This document shows, piece by piece, positions 1 through 7,435 of a stretch of 18,833 bases of DNA. Where the stretch lies: the NCBI GenBank assembly GCA_964516325.1, contig CAZFAP010000094.1, positions 1-18,833 of the forward strand, given 5' to 3'. The position numbers and the translations under genes are program-made. The DNA comes from CAZFAP01 sp964516325. Lineage in GTDB: Bacteria > Auribacterota > JABMQX01. Numbering within the stretch: position 1 is the first letter of the stretch; each line of letters starts with the position of its first letter. The notes under the pieces were generated by a model that worked only from the letters and a program-made list of their open reading frames with translations, made no database searches and had not been told where the DNA came from.

Positions 1-77
1 CCCTTCGTGGCCTTCGTGGTAAGAAGAGGCAGCCGTTTCACCACGAAGAGCACGAAGCACACGAAGCCCTCGGTATC
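1..77. repeat. Dispersed CACGAAG-type repeat forming a long hairpin
   Basis: Positions 3-20 and 40-57 are inverted copies of a CTTCGTGG/CCACGAAG motif, with 16 of 18 positions paired and a loop of about 19 bases. Further CACGAAG copies follow to 67. Strings of 'accacgaag(g)cacgaag' are, from memory, a common dispersed intergenic repeat in Planctomycetota- and Verrucomicrobiota-like genomes. No protein is supported here. The element reaches the window edge, so it may be longer. Confidence 0.6.
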
Positions 78-179
78 CGAGAAGATGACAGTTTACGGAG
101 CCTGCTCAGGCAGGCCCGCCCTCGGAAGGCAGCCGCGGGAGCCACCGGCTTGAGCGCGGAGCAGGTCAAGGATAAGGAT

Positions 180-225
180 GCAGGCGAGACGCCTGCGGTA
201 CAGCGGGACAAGATGCCGGCGGTAC
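180..225. repeat. Tandem pair of short AGA-loop hairpin repeats
   Basis: Positions 180-196 form a perfect hairpin, GCAGGCG-AGA-CGCCTGC, followed by GGTAC at 197-201. A second, degenerate unit (ACAAGATGCCGGCGGTAC) follows directly. The same core and the same GGTAC tail occur at 12664-12685, and related hairpins occur at 5155-5200 and 12642-12656. Short ORFs across this stretch are only translations of the repeat. Confidence 0.6.
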
Positions 226-317
226 ACGCGGGTCGGGGTGCGGCGCCCTGGAAGGTCTGGTTAGCCTGGCGGGTACTTCTCCACCCAATTACAGCCACAC
301 CAGCCCGAGATTTTATG

Positions 318-345
318 TTGACGCGGGGCCTTTGGGTGGTAGAAT
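318..345 (+). promoter_or_regulatory. Sigma-70-type promoter of the first beta-helix gene
   Basis: TTGACG (318-323), a 16-base spacer, and an extended -10 of TGG plus TAGAAT (337-345). Each hexamer matches its consensus at 5 of 6 positions. Transcription would start near 352 and give a leader of about 104 nt before the ATG at 456. Prediction from sequence only. Confidence 0.5.
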
Positions 346-455
346 TGATAACCGGCATGCACAGAATCGGGTAGTTGGGAGTTGTCGAGGAGCTATTCCA
401 TGTCGAAGAAAGGCGGGGGCTTGCAGTGGACATCGTCCCGGAAGGAGGGCGGACA

Positions 456-2120
456 ATGATCGGCAGACGAGTCTTCATTACCGTATCAGTCTTTTTCGTT
501 CTATCGGTCTGTTCGGGCTTGCTCGCGACGGAATGGCATGTGGCGCCTCCGCCACTGGGAAACGACGGCAATCCGGGAACGAATGCGCTCCCCTTTGCCA
601 CGATTCAGCATGGTATTGACGCGGCATCCAGCGGCGATACCGTCATCGTCGCCGAGGGGACATACGTCGAGAACATTCAGTTCAAAGGCAAAAACATTGT
701 CCTGACGAGCACCGATCCGCTCGATCCCTCCGTTGTCGCCAGCACCATCATTGACGGGAACAAAGCGGGTTCCGTTGTCACTTTCTCCGGGACAGAGAGC
801 GAAGCATGCGCGCTCGCAGGCTTCACCATCCGCAACGGCGAGGCGGTCGGCGACGGCGGCGGAGTCTGCGGAGGAACCGAGTCGAACCGCAGTCACGCCA
901 TGATCCAGAATAACACGATAACCGAGAACTCGGCGGTGTCGGGCGGGGGGCTGTGCTATTGCGACGGCACAATCCAGAACAACACGATAGGGGGCAACTC
1001 GGCAACCGGCGGACGGCAGTGGGGAGGCCCGGGCGGGGGGCTGTGCTCCTGCAACGGCAGGATCCAAGACAACACCATAGGGGACAACTCGGCGCAAAAT
1101 GGCGGGGGGCTGAGGTGGTGCCACGGCACCATCCGGAACAACACCATCGCAGGCAACTCGGCCGAATGGGAGGGCGGCGGGCTTGACGGATGCCACGGCT
1201 CGATCCAAAACAACAGGATAACGGGCAACACGGCGACGAACCAAGCGGGGTGGCAAGCCGCAGGCGGCGGGCTGGGCGACTGCAATGGGACAATCGAGGA
1301 TAACACGATAACCGGCAACCTGGCAGAGCAGGGCGGCGGGCTGTATAAATGCTACGGCACGATCCAGGGCAACACCATCGCAGGCAACTCGGCCCAAGAC
1401 CGGGGCGGCGGGCTGGATTCCTGCGGCGGCACAATCCAGAACAACACCGTAACTGACAACTGGGCGGCGTCGGGCGGCGGGCTGAGCGAGTGCAACGGCA
1501 CGATCCGGAACAACACGATAACAGCCAACTCGGCTGTGGGCAGCGGGGGCGGGCTGGCTGCCTCCGACGGCACCATCCGCAATTGCATTATATGGGCGAA
1601 TGCCGCTCCGGATGGCACCCAGTTCTACGACTCGAGCATCCCGACGTATTCTTGTGTCCAGTGGGCGGGAGGCGGCGAAGGAAACATCGCTTTGGATCCG
1701 CAGTTTGTTGACTGGGATGGTCCCGACAACGACCCCCAGACATTCGACGACAACAATTATCGCCTATCGGCAGGGTCTCCGTGCATTGACGCGGGAATAA
1801 ACGAGGGCTGGATGTGGACTACGACAGACCTTGACGGCAATCCACGAATCGTTCAAGGAGGCTTGTTCCTGACCGTGGACGTGGGCGCCTATGAATATCG
1901 GCCTTTCAGGATTAGCCAGATTCTCGTCGAAGCCAGTGTTGGATTGCAGCTCACCTGGAACAGCGTCCCGGACGTCGTGTATGTCATCTGGTCCTGCACC
2001 GACCTGGCTTCGGGAGCCTGGACACAGGAGGCAACGGTTCCTTCCGCAGGCAACTCTACCTCCTGGACAGACCCCAATCCCGGCGCTTCGCGCAAGTTTT
2101 ACAGGGTCGAGCAACTCTGA
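456..2120 (+). CDS. Secreted right-handed parallel beta-helix protein
   Basis: Predicted exported protein of 554 residues, function unknown; proteins of this build act as surface or secreted structural or glycan-interacting proteins. The ATG at 456 is preceded by AAGGAGGG (442-449) at good spacing; the frame is open further upstream, but this start places a signal peptide at the N terminus (Arg4-Arg5, hydrophobic core, likely cleavage after Ala24). Residues 27-130 hold the usual cap ('ATIQHGIDAASSGDTVIV' and 'EGTYVEN'). Residues about 134-375 are about ten tandem coils of the form GGGL..C.GTI.NNTI.GNSA, nearly every one with a Cys at the same place. Then comes a segment ending SPCIDAG...DLDGNPRI...VGAYEY (to about 480), and a C-terminal domain starting near LTWNS and ending FYRVEQL. 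It is paralogous to the gene at 9044-12203. The convergent gene downstream begins 220 bases away. Confidence 0.85.
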   Translation: MIGRRVFITVSVFFVLSVCSGLLATEWHVAPPPLGNDGNPGTNALPFATIQHGIDAASSGDTVIVAEGTYVENIQFKGKNIVLTSTDPLDPSVVASTIIDGNKAGSVVTFSGTESEACALAGFTIRNGEAVGDGGGVCGGTESNRSHAMIQNNTITENSAVSGGGLCYCDGTIQNNTIGGNSATGGRQWGGPGGGLCSCNGRIQDNTIGDNSAQNGGGLRWCHGTIRNNTIAGNSAEWEGGGLDGCHGSIQNNRITGNTATNQAGWQAAGGGLGDCNGTIEDNTITGNLAEQGGGLYKCYGTIQGNTIAGNSAQDRGGGLDSCGGTIQNNTVTDNWAASGGGLSECNGTIRNNTITANSAVGSGGGLAASDGTIRNCIIWANAAPDGTQFYDSSIPTYSCVQWAGGGEGNIALDPQFVDWDGPDNDPQTFDDNNYRLSAGSPCIDAGINEGWMWTTTDLDGNPRIVQGGLFLTVDVGAYEYRPFRISQILVEASVGLQLTWNSVPDVVYVIWSCTDLASGAWTQEATVPSAGNSTSWTDPNPGASRKFYRVEQL

Positions 2121-2167
2121 GGGCTGCCCGCCTTTCGTCCCGCCACAGGGGGGATGAATCATGGGTA

Positions 2168-2214
2168 ATCCCGCCTACGGCGGCCATGCCGCCTCATCGA
2201 AGGGGCCGCGGGAT
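2168..2214. other. Nested inverted repeat in the intergenic region
   Basis: An outer stem ATCCCGC (2168-2174) / GCGGGAT (2208-2214) encloses an inner hairpin GGCGGC-CAT-GCCGCC (2179-2193). It lies between two convergent genes. No T-run follows, so I do not call it a terminator. It could be another dispersed element. Confidence 0.4.
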
Positions 2215-2259
2215 GAGCTTTCGCGTCCTGGGACGGACAAGCCAAACGTAGCCGCACCC

Positions 2260-2284
2260 CGAGAGGGAACAGGTTCGCCTCTCG
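2260..2284. terminator. Possible hairpin between convergent genes
   Basis: CGAGAGG (2260-2266) pairs with CCTCTCG (2278-2284), and inside it GAAC pairs with GTTC around a two-base AG, leaving a single bulged G. It sits 57 bases past the stop of the oxidoreductase gene (- strand) and 140 bases past the stop of the beta-helix gene (+ strand). There is no clear T-tract, so the terminator role is uncertain. Confidence 0.3.
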
Positions 2285-2341
2285 CCTCCTGAATTTGTGG
2301 CATTTCTTGTCTCTGCCGAACAAACCTCCAGGCGCCCCGAA

Positions 2342-3631
2342 TCAGACCTCGTAGAGGGCCGGGTCAATCACGACTCGGGTTTGCTTTTGCATTGCTTCGA
2401 TTGCCTTGCAGACGGTTACCACGTTGCGGTATCCCACCATCACGTCGGCGACGGGCGGCTTCTCCTCCCGAATGGACTTGAAGAATCCCTCGAACTCGAG
2501 GTAGATGTCGTTCTTCTCGCCGCTTTCTTTGCCGATCTGCTCCTGGGCGTCCTTCTCCTTGCCGGGGATGTACTTCTTTCCGGTAACGATGGTGACGACG
2601 GCTCTTCCCTCGATCTCCTGGGTATGGGCGAGCTTCAGCCAGACGGGCTGCTTCTTGCCGATCTCGAAAGCGAGGGTGCCCATGCCGAGGGGCTGTCCGA
2701 GAATGAGAGTGATGGTGCCGTAGGGGCCCATGAACTGTTCCGAGACGCCGTCGTAACCATTGGTCAGGACGGAGGCATAGTTCATAGTAACGTCATTCGG
2801 ATACTCGATCATCACGTTGATGTGGTCCCAGATGTCGCGGCCGTCTTTGTAGAAGAACAGCTTCCCGACTCCGCTGACGGCAACGGGGGTCGCGCCAAGG
2901 AACCAGTCGGCGACGTCCACCTGGTGGGCGCCGAACTCGGCCATCAGCCCACCGGAGATGTCCGAATAGAGCCGCCAGTTGAGAATCTTCTCCCACTTCG
3001 GCTCGGGGCAGAACGATCGCCAATCCTGGTTGGAATTCCACTGGCAGCGGACATGAGTGACGGGGTGCTCTTCGGGACCGATGACGGCCTTCTGGATGTG
3101 CTCGAACGCCTTATGGTACATGGGGTTGTAGCGCCGCTGGTGTCCTACCTGGAGGAATTTCTTGCTTTTTCGGGCCGCCATGACCATGTCTTCGGCCTGC
3201 TCGATGCTGAACGCCATGCACTTCTCGCAGAAGACGTTCTTTCCGGCATCAAGGGCGGCGACGCTGATTTCGGCGTGGGTGTGTTGAGGAGTAGCCACGA
3301 CGACTGCCTCAATCTCCTTCATTTCGAGGAGCTGGCGATAGTCCTCAAACGCCTTCGCAGTCTTCCCGGCTCTCCTTTGCCCCTGGCGCAGGTTATCCGG
3401 GTAGATATCGCACACGGCGACAATGTTCACATTTTTGATCTGTGCGATGTTTTGGAGAAGGGTTCGTCCACGGTTGCCCGTGCCAATCACGCCGACATTT
3501 ACCGGTCTTCCCTCCTCGGCGATAGGCTCTTCGCCAGCGCTCTTTTTGGTGGCGCTAACGGCGAATGCCGCGGTAGCGAGACCCGCCTTCTGAATGAAGC
3601 ATCTTCTGGACATCTTACCTGTCTCGGTCAT
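2342..3631 (-). CDS. Tat-exported Gfo/Idh/MocA family oxidoreductase
   Basis: NAD(P)-dependent sugar or polyol oxidoreductase family, 429 residues, normal length. The ATG at 3631 is preceded on its strand by AGGGAGG five bases upstream. The N terminus has a twin-arginine signal, SRRCFIQKAG (8-17), then an Ala-rich stretch, so it is likely exported folded to the periplasm. The Rossmann motif GTGNRG is at 50-55, with the domain strand ending in ...AVCD. The family's EKP motif reads EKC here (in VFCEKCMA), followed by GHQRRYNP and the substrate-site segment GGLMAEFGAHQVDVADW, whose His is the usual catalytic residue. Substrate is unknown. It starts 49 bases after the apbE stop on the same strand, so the two are probably co-transcribed. 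Tat-type members are abundant in Planctomycetota-like genomes; they are usually guessed to act on glycans or polyols. Confidence 0.88.
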   Translation of the reverse strand: MTETGKMSRRCFIQKAGLATAAFAVSATKKSAGEEPIAEEGRPVNVGVIGTGNRGRTLLQNIAQIKNVNIVAVCDIYPDNLRQGQRRAGKTAKAFEDYRQLLEMKEIEAVVVATPQHTHAEISVAALDAGKNVFCEKCMAFSIEQAEDMVMAARKSKKFLQVGHQRRYNPMYHKAFEHIQKAVIGPEEHPVTHVRCQWNSNQDWRSFCPEPKWEKILNWRLYSDISGGLMAEFGAHQVDVADWFLGATPVAVSGVGKLFFYKDGRDIWDHINVMIEYPNDVTMNYASVLTNGYDGVSEQFMGPYGTITLILGQPLGMGTLAFEIGKKQPVWLKLAHTQEIEGRAVVTIVTGKKYIPGKEKDAQEQIGKESGEKNDIYLEFEGFFKSIREEKPPVADVMVGYRNVVTVCKAIEAMQKQTRVVIDPALYEV

Positions 3632-3680
3632 TTGATCCTCCCTACTCTTGTTTTAACCTGTATTCTTGATTTCTCATCCG

Positions 3681-4682
3681 TCATCTATTGAAGTTTACGG
3701 TGATAATGGTCGGTTTGTCTCTCGACTTTGTCATCGGTATCAGAACCGCTTTGACTTCCTCATGCGCCTTGCAGTACTCCTTGGCTCCCTCCGGCCCTAA
3801 GACGAAGAAGGAGGTGGCAAGGGCATCGGTGTCGGCGCCGGAGCGCGCCACTACCGTCGCGCTGACCATCCCCTCCACGGGAAAACCGGTCCGGGGGTCG
3901 AGGATATGCGAGTAGCTTTTTCCAGCGATTTCAAAGACCTTTTCGGGGGCGCCGGAGGTCGAGAGCGACCCATCTTTCAGCCCGACAACAGCGATGGCTC
4001 TCTCTTCATCGGAAGGGTCGCGAATGCCGATGTGCCAGGCTTCCTGCCCCGGGGGGTAACCGATGGCGTATATCGTGCTCGTGCCGCTGTTGACGAGTGC
4101 AGCTTCCACCCTGCACGATTCCAAGACCTCAACGGCTCGGTCAACCGCATATCCCTTGCCGATGCCGCCGAGGTCAATCTCAACTCCCTTCCGGTCGAAG
4201 AAGACGGTGCTATCGTCCTCGTTGAAGCGAACGTGCTGCATGCCCACGATTTCAAGGACGGACTTGATCTCCTCAGCGGTTGGCATCCTCGGCTTCTTGT
4301 CGAAAAAGCCCCATGCTTTGACCAGCGGGGCAACCGTTATATCAAACGCCCCTTTCGTCTCCAGCCAAATCTCGCGTGAGCGAAGAAGCAGGTGAAAAAG
4401 CTCCGGCTCCACCCGGACCGGTTCCTCTGCGGCGTGACCGTTGATCCACGAGATGTCGCTCCCCACCTTCCATCGGCTCAGTTGCTCGTCGAGATTCACG
4501 ATTTCATGGAGCGCCTGCCGGGCGGCAGCGGAAAGGTTCCTCCGGTCCGAACCGTAAATGAGAATCTCGAAGACCGTGCCCATCGCCGCTTGCAGTTCCG
4601 AAACGTTCGGAGCGGGATTGGCGGGAATCGCCGCCGCTTCTCCTGACTTCATGGACGTGGAAAGCAACCTCGCGTACACCAA
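3681..4682 (-). CDS. apbE: FAD:protein FMN transferase (ApbE)
   Basis: ApbE attaches FMN covalently to Thr/Ser of target proteins such as NqrB/C or RnfD/G, using FAD and Mg2+. The 333-residue frame shows the family signatures in order: MGTVFEI near residue 34, GAFDITVAPLVKAWGF, the GGIGKGYAVDRAVE flavin-site motif, NSGTSTIYAIG (most members have Gly-Gly where Gly-Thr is seen here), GSLSTSG, SHILDPRTGFPVEG, and ADTDALATSFFVLG with the metal-binding Asp and Thr. The start is uncertain: TTG at 4682 or GTG at 4679 have no clear ribosome-binding site, and ATG at 4652 is also possible; an in-frame stop at 4710-4712 sets the limit. No signal peptide or lipobox is seen, although many ApbE proteins are exported. 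No flavinylation target is found in the window. It is first in a likely two-gene operon with the Tat oxidoreductase. Confidence 0.9.
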   Translation of the reverse strand: MVYARLLSTSMKSGEAAAIPANPAPNVSELQAAMGTVFEILIYGSDRRNLSAAARQALHEIVNLDEQLSRWKVGSDISWINGHAAEEPVRVEPELFHLLLRSREIWLETKGAFDITVAPLVKAWGFFDKKPRMPTAEEIKSVLEIVGMQHVRFNEDDSTVFFDRKGVEIDLGGIGKGYAVDRAVEVLESCRVEAALVNSGTSTIYAIGYPPGQEAWHIGIRDPSDEERAIAVVGLKDGSLSTSGAPEKVFEIAGKSYSHILDPRTGFPVEGMVSATVVARSGADTDALATSFFVLGPEGAKEYCKAHEEVKAVLIPMTKSRDKPTIITVNFNR

Positions 4683-4859
4683 TTTCGACTTGGGCAGTCT
4701 CCGAATTCTTCAGCCAAACGGTGATTTGTGACGGATTGGGCTTGAGGCGAACAACGATAGCTTACGCGCCAGCGTCGCACAGCAGCGACACCGGCGAACA
4801 GGCCGACGGCAAAAGGGACACGACTTGGTGACCCGCTGCCGTCAGGCGCTCTTATAGTT

Positions 4860-4888
4860 AGTATCCCACCGAGCTGCACGACTTTCAA
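4860..4888 (-). promoter_or_regulatory. Possible apbE promoter
   Basis: On the minus strand, TTGAAA (4888-4883), a 17-base spacer and GATACT (4865-4860) give a sigma-70-like pair with 5/6 and 4/6 matches. This would leave a leader of about 170-200 nt before apbE. Weak; sequence prediction only. Confidence 0.3.
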
Positions 4889-4969
4889 GGTAAATTCGGC
4901 AGAGGCCGTAACCCCTCAGTTATGGGCGGGAGACTCGCGCCCCGCCAGGCACGTTGCGAAGAGGGGAGC

Positions 4970-5002
4970 AACCGCAGATGGACGCCGATAGACGCAGACA
5001 AG
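4970..5002. repeat. Dispersed 'aaccgcagatggacgc' repeat
   Basis: The segment starts AACCGCAGATGGACGC and continues with a second GATAGACGCAGAC half, i.e. two near-copies of (G)ATxGACGC. I recall this as a common intergenic dispersed repeat in PVC-type and related genomes. A companion element, CTCTGTGCCCTGTGCGCTC, lies at about 5217-5236. Confidence 0.4.
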
Positions 5003-5154
5003 AAGCGGGGGAGGGCTTGAATGGCCCTGGCGGCTCGGCCCTTTGTGAGGTTGTCCACTTGTGGCGGAGCGATTACGTTTTCATGTAACCGCTCAGTGTC
5101 CGGAGGTGTGCTACACGGGGCTCGATCAGGAGAGAGTGCAAAGTCCTCTTGTGG

Positions 5155-5200
5155 CATGGGCATCTTGCCCATGAATATCCTCACGGGCGAGACGCCCGTG
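5155..5200. repeat. Pair of perfect AGA/TCT-loop hairpins in opposite orientation
   Basis: CATGGGCATCTTGCCCATG (5155-5173) and CACGGGCGAGACGCCCGTG (5182-5200) each form an 8-bp perfect stem with a 3-base loop. The loop reads TCT in the first (AGA on the other strand) and AGA in the second, so the two units are inverted relative to each other, 8 bases apart. Their core matches the hairpins at 180-196, 12642-12656 and 12664-12680. Confidence 0.65.
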
Positions 5201-5287
5201 CCAGATAGACGCATCCTCTGTGCCCTGTGCGCTCTCTGCGGTAAGTCCCCCAGAAACTGAGGGATTACACTCGAGTTCGCTTCCGGC

Positions 5288-5317
5288 TTGACAGCGGGCG
5301 AGTATAGGGCTTATGCT
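5288..5317 (+). promoter_or_regulatory. Sigma-70-type promoter of the lipoprotein/CsgG pair
   Basis: A perfect TTGACA (5288-5293), an 18-base spacer and TATGCT (5312-5317). Transcription would start near 5324, leaving a leader of about 170 nt before the lipoprotein ATG at 5493. Confidence 0.5.
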
Positions 5318-5492
5318 ATTACTGCGAGTTGCGAGTGGTTCTACAGGGGCGTTGTCCTCGCTGGACCAGAATGACGGCAGCGAGATGCCCTGCACGGCGT
5401 GCTTGCCCGCGACTTTTGGGCCAGAGACGCATGTCCTCTTAAGCCGGGAGTGATTAACGTCTTGGGAACTCACTAAAACAGGAGGGAAACAG

Positions 5493-5924
5493 ATGAAGAC
5501 CAGGATGGTCCTCACAGCGACGAGTCTTTCCGTTTTGTGCCTCGCACTGTGCGGGTGTGGTTTGACCCAAAAGAAGTACAACGAGTTGCTCACGCAGAAC
5601 GAGGCTCTCAGCCTCGACAAGGACAAGCTGACAACCCAGAATGAAGAGCTTAACGCGACGATCGCCGGCCTGAAAAAGGAAAGGGATACGCTTTCCGACC
5701 AACTCGTGAAGCTCAAGGCCGCGGAAGACAGGGCGACGGCTGCGGAGGGCAGGATTGCATCTCTTGAGGGCCAGATTAAGCAAAAGGACGATCAGATAAA
5801 GACTCTCAATGCGAAGCTTGAGCAATTGAACGCAGAAGTGACGGCCCTGAAGAAGGAAAATGAGGACTTGAAGAGCAAACCCGCTCCGGCGCCCGGGACA
5901 GTCCCCGCGCCGAGCACTCAATAA
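5493..5924 (+). CDS. Small coiled-coil lipoprotein
   Basis: 143-residue predicted lipoprotein of unknown function. The ATG follows AGGAGGG (5480-5486) by six bases. The signal peptide (Lys2, Arg4, hydrophobic core) ends in a lipobox LCGC with the lipidated Cys at 22. The rest, about residues 28-128, is a nearly continuous heptad-rich coiled coil (repeated LT.QNEEL, L..KL..L, LKKEN..LKSK patterns, rich in Lys, Glu, Leu, Asn). A short Pro/Ala tail (about 130-143) could be flexible or bind the cell wall. The predicted retained residue after the Cys is Gly, not Asp, so outer-membrane sorting is plausible. It resembles Lpp- or OmpA-linker-like spacer proteins in build only. The CsgG-like gene begins 203 bases downstream on the same strand, and no terminator is seen between them. 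Confidence 0.8.
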   Translation: MKTRMVLTATSLSVLCLALCGCGLTQKKYNELLTQNEALSLDKDKLTTQNEELNATIAGLKKERDTLSDQLVKLKAAEDRATAAEGRIASLEGQIKQKDDQIKTLNAKLEQLNAEVTALKKENEDLKSKPAPAPGTVPAPSTQ

Positions 5925-6127
5925 AGGAGAGGTTGAAGGTTGCCTCTGAATCGCACGAATCTGACGGGAGTTACGTCGTTCGGTCTCAGTGTTGTTGAAC
6001 AAAGGGACGAAAGGCGCCGTCTATATTTCTGCAAGCAATCAACAGAGCCCTCCGGCAGGAGTCGCCGATTTTAGGCGCGTCGTTTCGGCGAAGCAGGGGG
6101 GGCCTACAGTAAGGAGGTTCATGAGAG

Positions 6128-7312
6128 ATGAGAAAAGGGAGTAACGCGAAGATTCTCGGATTGTTGTTATTGGTTATTACGTTTGCTGTAACAATGGTTG
6201 CGCCGCCGTGCTTGATGGCGGAGGAAGCGCTGCCGGGGATTCCGGACAAACCGGAGGCGGCTCCGACGGCGCCCGAAGAGGCAAAACCGGCTGAGCCGGA
6301 AGCCGCGCCACAGCCGGAGCCGGCGCCGGTGTCGCCCGCACCGGAAGGCGTCATCAAGGCGGTCCCTGCAAAGGAAGAGCCGAAAGCCGCTCCCGTTGCG
6401 GAGAGCCGGGAGGGAGTCATTGTGGGTGTGCCTGTGCAGGGGGCGCCTGTAGCGAGAGTTATCGAGGGGCTGCCAACGCTGAAGGGACCGAAGAAGTCCA
6501 TCGCAGTAATGGATTTTGAGAACAACTCGGGTTTTGCCGGGGAATGGAGTCTTGGCGGCGGTATGGCGGACATGCTGACGACGGCGCTGGTGCAGACGAA
6601 TCGGTTCATCGTCGTGGAGAGGCCAAAGCTTCAGAAGATTATCGAGGAACAGGACCTTGCTACCTCGGGGAGGACCGCGAAAGCCGAGGGGGCCAAGACC
6701 GGAAAGCTGATTCCCGCGCAAATCGGCGTGACTGGCGCCGTCACGGAGTTCTCGTTTGAGAAGCAGAGGACCGGGATCGGGTTCGAGTACCAGCACGTGG
6801 GGATCGGGTTTGTCACCGGGGCGGCGCACGTCGGGATAAACCTGAGGATGGTTGACACGACGACAGGGCAGGTTCTTTTCTCCGATAGAGTCGAGCGAAA
6901 CGCCAGTTTCACCGGCATAGAAGCGGATTACACCAATAGGAGCCTGGCGATCGGCGGAGAGCATTTCCAGAAGACGCCGCTCGGAAAGGCTACGCAGGAG
7001 GCGATCACGAACGCGGTCTTCAAGATTGCGATGAACATGGAGAGAGTCCCCTGGAAAGGAAACATCGTCCTGATTCAGGGGGACAAAATCACGATCAACT
7101 GCGGCAGCCGCGAAGGGATTGTCCAGGGACAGAGGTTTGTGGTCTATAGCAAAGGCGAGGAGTTGACCGATCCGGACACGGGGGAAATTCTCGGGGCGGA
7201 AGAGACGAGAGCCGGAGTCATCTCCGTCGTCGAGGTGAAAGAGAGATTCTCCGTCGCACAAGCGGAGGAAGGGCAAGGCTTCAAGCGAGGGGACATACTG
7301 AAGCTGTATTGA
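6128..7312 (+). CDS. CsgG/HfaB family protein (outer-membrane secretion or assembly)
   Basis: 394 residues. CsgG-family proteins form outer-membrane secretion channels or assembly factors for curli and holdfast-type fibres. The ATG at 6128 lies ten bases after AAGGAGG (6111-6117); the closer ATG at 6121 opens only seven codons. Residues 1-31 are a signal peptide with likely cleavage at LMA-EE; unlike E. coli CsgG there is no lipobox. Residues about 34-118 are a low-complexity Pro/Ala/Glu linker (EAAPTAPEEAKPAEPE type). The CsgG core begins near 122 (SIAVMDFENNSG, then MLTTALVQTNRFIVVERPKL and VTGAVTEF). The C-terminal part (about 315-394: CGSREGIVQGQRF, DPDTGEILG, ...GDILKLY) resembles the FlgT C-terminal domain fused to many CsgG-like proteins. 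No curlin-like substrate gene is seen. The lipoprotein upstream may be its partner (inference). Confidence 0.85.
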   Translation: MRKGSNAKILGLLLLVITFAVTMVAPPCLMAEEALPGIPDKPEAAPTAPEEAKPAEPEAAPQPEPAPVSPAPEGVIKAVPAKEEPKAAPVAESREGVIVGVPVQGAPVARVIEGLPTLKGPKKSIAVMDFENNSGFAGEWSLGGGMADMLTTALVQTNRFIVVERPKLQKIIEEQDLATSGRTAKAEGAKTGKLIPAQIGVTGAVTEFSFEKQRTGIGFEYQHVGIGFVTGAAHVGINLRMVDTTTGQVLFSDRVERNASFTGIEADYTNRSLAIGGEHFQKTPLGKATQEAITNAVFKIAMNMERVPWKGNIVLIQGDKITINCGSREGIVQGQRFVVYSKGEELTDPDTGEILGAEETRAGVISVVEVKERFSVAQAEEGQGFKRGDILKLY

Positions 7313-7355
7313 CGTTTGCGGCGGTTCGCCCCGCAGCGCTGCAAGCACATAAACG

Positions 7356-7397
7356 CATCCCCGGAGGACCCGCGAGAGTTCTCCGGGGATGTTTTTT
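7356..7397 (+). terminator. Rho-independent terminator after the CsgG-like gene
   Basis: An 11-bp GC-rich stem CATCCCCGGAG (7356-7366) / CTCCGGGGATG (7381-7391) is extended by three pairs (GAC/GTT) around an 8-base loop and followed by TTTTTT (7392-7397). It lies 44 bases after the stop and just before the convergent cca end. Confidence 0.88.
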
Positions 7398-7435
7398 GGA
7401 TGGTTTGTCGGGGCGCAGGAGGAGGCGGGGGCGGC

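Larger units (their letters stand above)
4683..5492. other. Gene-free stretch with dispersed repeats and two divergent promoters
   Basis: I see no supported protein in these 810 bases. They hold the apbE leader and promoter (- strand), a mosaic of dispersed repeats (about 4919-5250), and the promoter and roughly 170-nt leader of the lipoprotein gene (+ strand). Short frames here encode repeat-derived peptides such as MGILPM and GETPVP and are not considered genes. Confidence 0.6.

Noticed and set aside
501..1434. Long open frames on the minus strand across the first beta-helix gene
   Set aside because: They mirror the GC-rich tandem coils, have low-complexity Pro/Arg-rich translations and no family motifs; the plus-strand protein is clearly real.
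900..1575. CRISPR-like periodic repeats
   Set aside because: The period varies from about 66 to 90 bases, the repeats are degenerate and in frame, and they encode beta-helix coils; there are no conserved direct repeats with unique spacers.
2297..3691. A 464-codon plus-strand frame opposite the Gfo/Idh/MocA gene
   Set aside because: The minus-strand gene has a Tat signal, a Rossmann motif and an ideal ribosome-binding site; the plus frame shows no recognisable domain.
4649..4888. A 79-codon frame upstream of apbE as an N-terminal extension or extra gene
   Set aside because: It is in a different frame from apbE, has no motif or ribosome-binding site, and the apbE frame has a stop at 4710-4712.
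5021..5260. Small ORFs with MGILPM and GETPVP peptides
   Set aside because: These are translations of the dispersed hairpin repeats, not supported genes.
6167..7348. A 393-codon minus-strand frame opposite the CsgG-like gene
   Set aside because: Arg/Leu-rich antisense translation without motifs; the plus frame has a signal peptide and CsgG signatures.
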